NCBI GenBank assembly: GCA_021324575.1
Contig: JAJPIW010000003.1
Coordinates: 1 to 39,436, forward strand
Source of the DNA: Intrasporangiaceae bacterium
GTDB taxonomy: Bacteria; Actinomycetota; Actinomycetes; Actinomycetales; Dermatophilaceae
Length of the DNA: 39,436 bases
Direction of reading: 5' to 3'
Each line of letters starts with the position of its first letter. The stretch's first letter is position 1. This document shows, one piece after another, positions 33,069 to 39,436 of the stretch. A program made the translations under genes and the position numbers. The notes under the pieces were generated by a model. That model saw only the letters and a program-made list of their open reading frames with translations. It did not search any database and was not told the origin of the DNA.

Positions 33069-33613
33069 CGAAGCAGGCTCAAGACCCAGGCGCCATCAAC
33101 CTGATCAAACTGCAGCACCCCTCTGACGATGCCATCGGGCTCTTTGAAGATCACGAGGGTAGCTGGCCCGCGCGGCTGGATCACAGCAGTGGCCTCTGGA
33201 TTGCGGGAGGTGAACTCTGTTGCAGCGGCCCATCGTGTCGCCTGCTGGCCCGGTGTTTCCTTGCTGCCCATCTGGCTGTCGGGCTGGCCGACGTTGACCC
33301 CGAGGTTCTTTCCCGATGCATCGAGGCAGTCGACCGTGATCGCCTCCGTCAAATCCCCAATCGACGATGCCGTACTCGATGATCCGGCCCCGGGGAGCAG
33401 GTTTGGGCCGCCCGTCGATGCCAAGGAACTGACCGCGAGTGTGGCGGCAGCGGCTGTCCCAGCAGCAGCCACCAGGTACGACGTTCGCCGAACTCGCAGC
33501 TTGCGTCTGCCCAGCTCGGCGGCCTTGCCTGCCAAGTTGCCCGGATCGGGCACGTCCCCGGCCAGCTCACGTAGTCCTCTCGCCAGTGCGTCCTCTTGAT
33601 CGCTTCGAATCAT
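33059..33613 (-). CDS. Anti-sigma-like membrane protein
   Basis: This 184-residue protein has a cytoplasmic N-terminus (1-42), one membrane helix (about 45-67, YLVAAAGTAAAATLAVSSLA) and an extracellular domain with two cysteines. The ATG overlaps the stop of the ECF sigma gene (33610-33613, ATGA). This is the usual place for an anti-sigma factor, though no zinc-binding HxxxCxxC motif is present. It probably holds the sigma factor at the membrane until an outside signal arrives. Confidence 0.75.
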   Translation of the reverse strand: MIRSDQEDALARGLRELAGDVPDPGNLAGKAAELGRRKLRVRRTSYLVAAAGTAAAATLAVSSLASTGGPNLLPGAGSSSTASSIGDLTEAITVDCLDASGKNLGVNVGQPDSQMGSKETPGQQATRWAAATEFTSRNPEATAVIQPRGPATLVIFKEPDGIVRGVLQFDQVDGAWVLSLLRYC

Positions 33614-34134
33614 GACTGGCCCTTCCCCTTGGTCGCGACGGTGTCTTCGGAGTCCAGCTGGTAGCGACGGAGTTTGGTCATGGCTCGGTGGGTCAGACTT
33701 TTGACGGCGCTGACCGAACACCGCATCGTCTCGGCGGTCTGTATTTCCGACAGATCCTCGTAGTAGCGCAGGACAATCACCGTGCGTTCCCGAGGTTCCA
33801 AGGAGCGCACCGCCGCCAGGAGAGCCATCGAGTTGGCGAGGTCGATTGCTGGATCAGCACTTGAGTTGTGATTGTCCAGTTCGGCCGTTGGGAGCTCGAA
33901 GCCCATTCGATGACGACGGCGCCAGTCATGGACCTGGCGCGTCATCGTGGTACGGGCGTAAGCGTGTACGCGGCCTTGGTCACGGATCTTGGGCCAGGCC
34001 ACGTACATCCGAGCGAGGGTCTCCTGGGTGACGTCCTTGGCCAAGTCGTAGTCGCCAGTCAACAGGTAGCCCAGCCGGACGAGGCCGGCTGAGGCCCGGC
34101 TGGCGAAAGCCACAAACTCTTCGTCGCGGTCCAC
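33610..34134 (-). CDS. ECF RNA polymerase sigma factor (SigE-like)
   Basis: This 174-residue protein has a region 2 (about 15-80: LGYLLTGDYDLAKDVTQETLARMYVAW, YARTTMTRQVHDWRRRHR) and a region 4 (about 110-160: RTVIVLRYYEDLSEIQTAETMRCSVSAVKSLTHRA). GAAGGAGG lies upstream of GTG 34134. It is divergent from the secreted metalloprotease pair, which may be its target. Plasmid-borne sigma/anti-sigma pairs next to secreted enzymes suggest cell-surface sensing. Confidence 0.9.
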   Translation of the reverse strand: MDRDEEFVAFASRASAGLVRLGYLLTGDYDLAKDVTQETLARMYVAWPKIRDQGRVHAYARTTMTRQVHDWRRRHRMGFELPTAELDNHNSSADPAIDLANSMALLAAVRSLEPRERTVIVLRYYEDLSEIQTAETMRCSVSAVKSLTHRAMTKLRRYQLDSEDTVATKGKGQS

Positions 34135-34389
34135 AGCACCTCACCCTCCTTCTCAGAAATCCGGCCAACACCACGAACCGCCAACCCTCTGGCTCATGTC
34201 GTCCATGTATAGACGCCATCTTGAGGCACGTAGTTGCGGCCCAGCTCACCAGGAATCTTCACCACGCGGAGTCGCCGGAGGCCGGCCGAAGCACTGGTCA
34301 CCTCACTCTTGACATCCTTTCTAGCGGGGGAGGACCCTGTGCACAGTGCACGGAGAGGGGTGCACCATCGGACGAGGGGAAGCGCACTC
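34135..34389. promoter_or_regulatory. Divergent region between sigma and metalloprotease genes
   Basis: TTGACA at about 34310 could be a -35 box for the rightward genes. GTGCAC-A-GTGCAC (34339-34351) is a perfect palindrome with a single central base and may be an operator. No gene is seen. Confidence 0.5.
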
Positions 34390-34890
34390 ATGGCCCAGTT
34401 GCGACTGATCGGCTCCTTTATCGCGATCGGATTGGGGCTAGCCGGTGGCGTCGCTGCGGCGTCCGCCACCGGAGTGATCACGGGGGCCGGACCCACCCCC
34501 CTCACTGCAAAGGCATGCCCCAGCGGGCAGCTCTCGGTCGGCGACGTGACATATGAAAGCGACCTTCCCCGGGTCCCCACCTCCGATGAGACCCCCAATC
34601 CATCGGAGGCCACGAACCGTCAGATCACGGTGCCATCAGCCGCCCCTGTACCTGAAAACGTCCAAACCGTGCCGGACGACGCGACACCAGTGGAGAAGGC
34701 ACAGAACTGGCTCCACGCCCGCCCCGACCTCACGGCCAAGGGAGGCTCACTCGCGGAGGCTGTGCCAATCGATGACGCACACAAGGTCGTGGACATCACG
34801 GACAGTGCCGGCGACCGTGTAGCGCAGCTAACCTTTGCCCTCCACGGAGCGAACTGGCGCATCGAAAACATCCGGGAGTGCGCACTATGA
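34390..34890 (+). CDS. Secreted partner of the metalloprotease
   Basis: This 166-residue protein has a signal peptide (about 1-27), a Pro/Ser/Thr-rich middle, and a C-terminal domain (about 95-166) with one late cysteine. GAGGGGAAG lies before ATG 34390. Its stop overlaps the metalloprotease start (ATGA), so the two are made in step. It may be an inhibitor or folding helper of the protease; no family is recognised. Confidence 0.72.
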   Translation: MAQLRLIGSFIAIGLGLAGGVAAASATGVITGAGPTPLTAKACPSGQLSVGDVTYESDLPRVPTSDETPNPSEATNRQITVPSAAPVPENVQTVPDDATPVEKAQNWLHARPDLTAKGGSLAEAVPIDDAHKVVDITDSAGDRVAQLTFALHGANWRIENIRECAL

Positions 34891-35546
34891 AACGCGGAAT
34901 CCTGCTGGCCATCGCCTGCTTCATCGCGTCGTTTGCAGCTACCGTCCCAACCGCAGCCCAGGCCTACACGTGGCAGAACTTCTACACCGGGAATGGCGGC
35001 AAGTGGCCCAACTACTCCAACGTGTACTACCTCGTTCGTCAAGGCTTTCCGTCATCGACCTACTACAACCGGGTTGAAGATGGAGCCACGCAGTGGAACA
35101 ACATCGGCGGCAGTAGCGGCATCGAACCCGACCTGCTCTACAACGGATCCACCACGAACGCTGGCGACCCCAATGCTCCTTGCAGCGCCACGTATAGCGG
35201 CGTCTACTGGCGCAATCTGGACTTCATCAGTACCGCCACCTTGGGGTACACACCCCACTGTGAAAACTCCTCCGGAGTCGTCACTCGGTTCTCGATGTCA
35301 ATCGACAATCGAAGCACCTGGTACGTGGGGAACGGAACTCCGGGCAGCAGTCAAGACGATCTGTGGAGTACCACCTCGCACGAGATGGGACACGCGACGG
35401 GTTGGATGGGCCACTACAACGCTGGTGATTCCTTGTGCGCTGACAACCAGTACCAAGCGACCATGTGCCCGATCTATTTCACTGGCACTGTGCGTTGGCG
35501 AACGTTGGACTCAACGACGGTCGGCCTCTTCCAAGCCGCCTACTGA
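34887..35546 (+). CDS. Secreted zinc metalloprotease (HExxHxxGxxH zincin)
   Basis: This 219-residue protein has a signal peptide (1-26, cut after AQA) and a compact protease domain. The extended zinc motif HEMGHATGWMGH at 165-176, with Glu166 as catalytic base, places it with metzincin-like (matrixin-type) proteases. No Met-turn is certain, though ATMCPIY (about 192-198) is a candidate. There is no pro-domain, so the coupled upstream protein may take that role. Confidence 0.88.
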   Translation: MKRGILLAIACFIASFAATVPTAAQAYTWQNFYTGNGGKWPNYSNVYYLVRQGFPSSTYYNRVEDGATQWNNIGGSSGIEPDLLYNGSTTNAGDPNAPCSATYSGVYWRNLDFISTATLGYTPHCENSSGVVTRFSMSIDNRSTWYVGNGTPGSSQDDLWSTTSHEMGHATGWMGHYNAGDSLCADNQYQATMCPIYFTGTVRWRTLDSTTVGLFQAAY

Positions 35547-35630
35547 CACAACCACCGGGTGGGGGCCTGTGCTGACATGGGCAACCCGGTAGCCTGATGT
35601 GGATGCTTTGCGTCCTGAGGCCCGTGGCTT

Positions 35631-35717
35631 GGTCGTCAAATGTGGGCGTCGATTGGTCGTGAATGTTGACGTCATCGATTGGCACAGGATGGTCGTGTTC
35701 GCGAATGTTGACGCCGG
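35631..35717. repeat. Three degenerate 26-bp tandem repeats
   Basis: Copies begin GGTCGT at 35631, 35655 and 35691, and contain AATGT-x-G-x-CG(T/C)C, the first two ending CGATTGG. The segments at 35658-35673 and 35700-35715 agree at 14 of 16 bases. They resemble a repeat array or the end of a lost insertion sequence. The rest of 35547-35745 holds no gene. Confidence 0.5.
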
Positions 35718-35745
35718 TCGAGAGGTGGGTAGGGCGCTCCGCTAG

Positions 35746-37245
35746 TTATCTCATGTGACTTGCCTGGAGATCGAAATCGGCCCTGTATTGCTCCATCGCC
35801 GCGGCGGCGCGGTCCTCGTCCCCGCCGAATAGGCCGCTCTGTAGCGGGGCCCACCGCGCGCCCTGGACGGAGAGCTGCTGGGCAAAGTCTTGGAGGGGGT
35901 CACCGTGGCCGCGGCGAGACCGCCACACCGAACGCCCGAGCCAGGACGAACGACGCCATCGCTCCTCGGGGGAGCCGGCGTAGTGCCGAGCGATCACATC
36001 CGTGGAGATGAGACCGAGCATGACCTCTGCCCGGTCGAACTCGGAGTCAAAGCTGCCTTGGTCGGGGAGTTGGTCGCGGAACAAGGGCCTGAGGATGTGA
36101 TGGAGCCAATCGGCCACTGGCGTGTAGTACTTCCCAAGCCTGTTCTGGGTGAAGTCCTCCAGGGCTTCCCGCTGGCTCTTGCCGGTGTGGACAACTCGGA
36201 CGACTACCTGCGGGCTCCACTCGTTCGCAAATGGTGCGTACGGGTGGCTTGCCTCCAAGAGCGGGACCAGCGTGGACCGATTCTTCTCGCGAACTGACTG
36301 CTCGGCCAGCAGTACGCGCAGGCACTCCCACCTGCCGCTGGCCACGCTAGCCAGCGCGGCCGTCATCACCGATGTCAGGCCGGGAATGTGGGCCAGGTCT
36401 GTGAGGTCGGTCGAGCCGCTGGTGATCGCGCTCGGTGCCGCGACGAATGACTTTATGCCGGTGGTCCAAGGGGTCAGTGATTCAGGCGAGCCCCACCGCG
36501 CGGCGACTTGGAGAGATGCACAGAACGGCTCCACCGTGGCCCACAACTCCTCGGCATGCTCCGCCACGCGCACGACTTGGTCCTCGCCCGGCCCTGCCAA
36601 GGGTCGGACCCGATCCTCATCGGTCAGGACCGCGATGACACGGTGAACCTCTTGGGCCACAAGATCATCTAGTTGGATGCGCCGCTGGGGGTCAAGGAGC
36701 AGGTCCTTGGTGAGCCGCTTGAGAAGGTCCGCTCGGTCGGCCTCGTCTACATGCTCGACAACCTCAAGCGTCGCGGCCGGGCCCAGTTGCTTCTGGCCCA
36801 TCAGCCCGTGGATGGTGGTCACCAGCGAAACCGCGGCGGGCGTGTAACCCGAGCCGAACAGATCCGCATAGTTCAGGTCGCTCAATATCTGACCAGCCCC
36901 CAGGTCCCACTCAGGCACGGCGCCCGCGTCAAAGCGCACCGGGATGAGCCAGGTGCGGCCTGGCGGCATCTTGCGGAACTCATCGATGGCGAGAGTGATC
37001 TCCTCGTTCATGTAGGACTTGTCTTTGGCCCTGGAGTTGTCCGAGAAGCAGGCCAGAAACACCAGCGAGCCGTTCCGGATCGCCTCGCGGATCTTGGCCT
37101 TCCACGCATCACCGGGACCAAGCGCTGTGCGATCACGCCAGTAAGGCACCCCCGCGGCCGTTAGAACAGCACAGAGCTCATCCACTTTGGTGGTGTCCTC
37201 GTGCACGTAGGACACGAATGCGTGGTTTCCGTCAGGGCTGCTCAC
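35746..37245 (-). CDS. TIR-domain protein, likely anti-phage effector
   Basis: This 499-residue protein starts with a TIR domain (about 7-115): HAFVSYVHED, the WRDRTALGPGDAW loop at 36-48, and the conserved Glu in YMNEEITLA (81-82), the usual NADase catalytic position. The remaining 350 residues are mostly helical and match no family I know; there are no NB-ARC, SAVED, STING or SIR2 motifs. It starts at GTG 37245 without a clear ribosome site and stands alone. In bacteria TIR proteins commonly deplete NAD+ on infection; here the C-terminus would be the sensor (inference). Confidence 0.85.
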   Translation of the reverse strand: MSSPDGNHAFVSYVHEDTTKVDELCAVLTAAGVPYWRDRTALGPGDAWKAKIREAIRNGSLVFLACFSDNSRAKDKSYMNEEITLAIDEFRKMPPGRTWLIPVRFDAGAVPEWDLGAGQILSDLNYADLFGSGYTPAAVSLVTTIHGLMGQKQLGPAATLEVVEHVDEADRADLLKRLTKDLLLDPQRRIQLDDLVAQEVHRVIAVLTDEDRVRPLAGPGEDQVVRVAEHAEELWATVEPFCASLQVAARWGSPESLTPWTTGIKSFVAAPSAITSGSTDLTDLAHIPGLTSVMTAALASVASGRWECLRVLLAEQSVREKNRSTLVPLLEASHPYAPFANEWSPQVVVRVVHTGKSQREALEDFTQNRLGKYYTPVADWLHHILRPLFRDQLPDQGSFDSEFDRAEVMLGLISTDVIARHYAGSPEERWRRSSWLGRSVWRSRRGHGDPLQDFAQQLSVQGARWAPLQSGLFGGDEDRAAAAMEQYRADFDLQASHMR

Positions 37246-37332
37246 AAGGCGGCATCCTACGAAGCCGCACCCTCATCCCGTCGGGCACCGACCCACGACG
37301 CCACAACTCCGTCATATAGGTCTGCTTTCGGT

Positions 37333-37454
37333 CGTTTTCGGGCGCTTCGCGCAGGGTGCGGTGTCGGCGGTCGGGTGGAGCATGAACGCGTGGCCTGAAA
37401 CCCTCGTCCGAAACTCGTTCGCCTGATATTGTGTGCACGCCCGTTTTAGGGCGG
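37333..37454. promoter_or_regulatory. Possible resolution (res) site
   Basis: CGTTTT-[CA]-GGGCG occurs at 37333-37344 and 37442-37453, 109 bp apart, in the gene-free 253 bp upstream of the resolvase. The second copy is part of a dyad CGCCC-GTTTTA-GGGCG (37438-37453). Tn3-type resolvases bind such upstream subsites. The sequence does not match a known res consensus closely. Confidence 0.45.
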
Positions 37455-37498
37455 CTTAACATGACGTCACCATCCATCACCGTGAAGAGGACCTACAG

Positions 37499-38080
37499 AT
37501 GACGCATGGGCCATCGATCGTTGGTTATGCGCGGGTCTCTACGGAGCGGCAGGACGCCCGAATGCAAGTGGACGCTCTGGAGACTGCGGGGTCGGTTCGG
37601 GTCTTCGTCGATGTTTCCTCGGGCGCCCGCGCGGACAGGCCGCAGCTGGCTGCCGCATTCGATTATCTCCGGCCAGGAGATGTGTTGACGGTATGGCGGC
37701 TGGATCGCCTTGGGCGGTCCCTGCGCGACCTTATCGACCAGGTGAGGGCGATCGAGGCCCTCGGCGCGGGGTTCCGGTCGCTGACGGAGGCGATCGACAC
37801 CACCACGCCGGGGGGGCGCGTCATGTTCCACATCTTCGGAGCCTTGGCGGAGTTCGAGCGGGATCTCATCCGGGAGCGGACCAAGGCCGGTCTTGCGGCC
37901 GCGGCCGCCGTGGGCCGACACCCGGGCCGGCCCACAGTCATGACACCCGAACGGGTCCAGGCCGCTACCCAGCTGCGCGCCCAGGGCCGCTCGCTGGACT
38001 TCATCGCTCGAGCGCTGGGGGTCGGCCGCGGGGCTGTCACCCGCGCCCTCGAGGTGCGCAGCTCTGGGGAGGCATCGTGA
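37499..38080 (+). CDS. Serine recombinase (resolvase/invertase)
   Basis: This 193-residue small serine recombinase has catalytic Ser14 in YARVSTERQD, the DRLGRSLRDL motif near 74, EFERDLIRERTKAGL near 120-135, and a C-terminal HTH (SLDFIARALGVGRGAVTRAL). It is of full resolvase length. It probably resolves plasmid multimers. The next gene's GTG overlaps its stop (GTGA, 38077-38080), so it heads the operon leading to the mobilization genes. No transposase is nearby. Confidence 0.92.
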   Translation: MTHGPSIVGYARVSTERQDARMQVDALETAGSVRVFVDVSSGARADRPQLAAAFDYLRPGDVLTVWRLDRLGRSLRDLIDQVRAIEALGAGFRSLTEAIDTTTPGGRVMFHIFGALAEFERDLIRERTKAGLAAAAAVGRHPGRPTVMTPERVQAATQLRAQGRSLDFIARALGVGRGAVTRALEVRSSGEAS

Positions 38081-38538
38081 CGATCCGCTACAGCCGCTGC
38101 CGAGTCGACGTCAGCCCTCAGTCGGCAATGATGGTGTCCATGGCCATCGATGAGTCAGAGCACGAGCGAGGCAGGCAGGTCGTCGACCAGGCGCGCGCCG
38201 GCAGCGCGCTCGAGGTGGCCTTGGGTAGAGCCCATGCGCTGGTGTCCCGCGCTGCTCATGGGCTCCTTCCGAGCGGCGACGCCGACGTTGACGTTGAGCA
38301 GTTCTCAGCCTCGATGCAGTGCTCAGAGGTTGCTCATCTCTTGGAGGCCTGTGGGGCCAGCCCTGACGCCGACGCACTCTCGGACGACTCCCCGAGCGGA
38401 GAGCCGGGGGAACTGCTTGCCACGGCGGCCGAGGTCCTCGACGAGATCCCAGTCGACCAGCGACCGACCAGGCTGGTCTCGGCTCGTGGTCACCTGGCAG
38501 CCGCCATACTCTCGCTGCCGGACACGACGATCTCCTAA
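38077..38538 (+). CDS. Unknown 153-aa protein between resolvase and 456-aa gene
   Basis: Acidic, helical, soluble protein. GTG 38077 overlaps the resolvase stop; ATGs at 38128, 38131 and 38140 in the same frame are alternatives. Middle and end read VALGRAHALVSRAAHGLLPSG and LVSARGHLAAAILSL. It ends 6 bp before the 456-aa gene. No family is recognised. Confidence 0.65.
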   Translation: MTIRYSRCRVDVSPQSAMMVSMAIDESEHERGRQVVDQARAGSALEVALGRAHALVSRAAHGLLPSGDADVDVEQFSASMQCSEVAHLLEACGASPDADALSDDSPSGEPGELLATAAEVLDEIPVDQRPTRLVSARGHLAAAILSLPDTTIS

Positions 38539-38544
38539 CGCGCC

Positions 38545-39436
38545 GTGGCGACTAGCGCGAACGACCTCCTCGACGAGGCCCAAGCCCAGATCTGGGCCCT
38601 GGCCCAAGAGCTGCCTGCGCGAGCCCGCCCGCGCCGGGCCGAGGCCCGCGCCGCATTCGCTGCCCAGGTCGCGGCCTGGCCAGGTTTTGCCCGGGCCGCG
38701 CTCCGGGTGTTGGACGCTACGGACCGGTCGGGGGAGAGGTCCGAGGTCCGGCAGACGCTGGTGCGTCTGGCGAGCAGCAGCATCCGCGGTAGCCGCGACG
38801 TCGCCCCCGACGCGCACCTGGTACGAGCTGCCGCGTTGTTGGGGGCCGGGGCTGACGCGGTCACCGCCGGCCTCGATGCTGCCGTGGCCACCGACCTGGG
38901 GACCAGGGATCGGGTCTTGGCTGCGGTGGAGAGCGCGGCCCGATTCACCGGGGCGTATGCCGAGCACACGAGCACCCGGGGGGCCAATACAGCCGCTAGG
39001 TGGTTGGCCCTGTCGGCGCAGGCTGGTGGTCTCATCGAGACCACACCTGTCCAGCGCCGCAGCGACTCGACTGCCACGCCGATCCTCGGGAGCCAGGAGG
39101 CGCCGCTGGTGGCTGCGGTCGACCGATGGCGACGTTCCGCCCAAGCCATCCTGGCCCCGAGCCCGCAACCGAGCGCGTCCCTGCCGCGTGTGGCCACGTC
39201 GCTGGCCATCGTCTACGCCGCTGCCGCCCAGGCCAGCGACGTCAGCGACCACGACCGGGGTTCCCATCGCGCATCAGCGCGAATGTGGGCGGCCGCGTCG
39301 AAAGCGTGGCCGCCACATGTGCAGATCCCCGGTCGGCCGGACGAGGACCTCCACCACGCTGTGACCGCTCTACGGGCTGGGTTGGTCGGTGCGGGGCGCA
39401 GCGCCGAGCGGGATACCGCCACGGCAGCCGCCCTGC
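38545..39436 (+). CDS. 456-aa transfer-region protein, N-terminal part (continues at position 1)
   Basis: GTG 38545 lies 6 bp after the preceding stop, and the frame stays open to the end of the window and continues to 586 after circularisation. The first 260 residues are Ala/Arg-rich and helical (LLDEAQAQIWALAQELPARA, RVATSLAIVYAAAAQASD), with no signal peptide. No family is recognised. Its gene order, resolvase - 153 aa - this - oriT - mobC - relaxase, places it in the DNA-processing side of transfer. See the C-terminal part for the shared tail motif. Confidence 0.78.
   Translation, partial: MATSANDLLDEAQAQIWALAQELPARARPRRAEARAAFAAQVAAWPGFARAALRVLDATDRSGERSEVRQTLVRLASSSIRGSRDVAPDAHLVRAAALLGAGADAVTAGLDAAVATDLGTRDRVLAAVESAARFTGAYAEHTSTRGANTAARWLALSAQAGGLIETTPVQRRSDSTATPILGSQEAPLVAAVDRWRRSAQAILAPSPQPSASLPRVATSLAIVYAAAAQASDVSDHDRGSHRASARMWAAASKAWPPHVQIPGRPDEDLHHAVTALRAGLVGAGRSAERDTATAAAL

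Noticed and set aside
35631-35717. CRISPR array
   Set aside because: Repeats are too few, diverged and without regular spacers; no cas genes in the plasmid.
37499-38080. A Tn3-like transposon carrying the resolvase
   Set aside because: No transposase or terminal inverted repeats are seen; the resolvase is better explained as plasmid multimer resolution.
38150-39364. A 404-codon plus-strand frame near the window end
   Set aside because: Out of phase with the 456-aa gene that runs through the circular joint; composition is Arg/Pro/Ser-rich as in shadow frames.

Overview
The window is a complete circular plasmid of a high-GC Gram-positive bacterium (Actinomycetota). The first 107 bases are repeated exactly as the last 107 (1-107 = 39330-39436), so the molecule is about 39,329 bp. 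One 456-codon reading frame runs unbroken across the joint. The actinobacterial origin is inferred from the high GC content with strong GC bias at third codon positions, the many ATGA/GTGA stop-start overlaps, and an SCO6880-type conjugation protein. The genus cannot be named from the sequence.

Layout. (1) 37.5 kb through the joint to 2.9 kb, plus strand: serine resolvase, two unknown proteins, MobC and a MOBP-like relaxase, with a probable oriT before mobC. (2) 19.4 kb down to 2.9 kb, minus strand: one long, tightly coupled transfer operon. In order it holds a small unknown protein, a membrane-anchored PQQ-like beta-propeller, an SLT + NlpC/P60 peptidoglycan hydrolase, a lipoprotein, a pilin-sized two-helix protein, a tethered extracellular protein, a TrbL/VirB6-like channel protein, an SCO6880-like protein, a VirB4-like ATPase, a small membrane protein, the VirD4-like coupling protein, a DUF4913 protein and a DnaG-like (TOPRIM) primase. 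A secreted trypsin-like protease follows. (3) 19.4-20.1 kb: control region with two perfect TGTAGAC-N4-GTCTACA palindromes beside a small HTH regulator, divergent from the transfer operon. (4) 20.1-21.9 kb: ArsR-type regulator plus MFS exporter. (5) 22.2-25.6 kb: likely replication initiator, ribbon-helix-helix proteins and small orphans. (6) 25.6-31.3 kb: maintenance region with a ParB-like protein, a damaged ssb, ParA and its partner. Several genes here share a nearly identical promoter + leader cassette. (7) 31.5-37.2 kb: cargo, comprising a DUF3800 pair, an ECF sigma/anti-sigma pair, a secreted zinc metalloprotease with an overlapping partner, and a TIR-domain protein.

How the parts fit. 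The relaxase and MobC should nick at oriT, the coupling protein and T4SS should export the strand, and the primase (possibly carried across) should start complementary-strand synthesis. ParA/ParB-like proteins and the resolvase should keep the plasmid stable. The cargo looks like defence or competition (TIR, DUF3800) and secreted proteolysis.

The most notable observations are: a C-terminal module shared by the primase and the 456-aa protein, ending exactly 29 residues from both C-termini, with a degenerate extra copy of the primase tail beyond its stop; a reused promoter/leader cassette with a 9-bp direct repeat in the spacer; a local cluster of frameshifts and a 13-bp duplication that breaks ssb and its neighbours; and a stand-alone TIR protein with an unrecognised 300-residue C-terminus.
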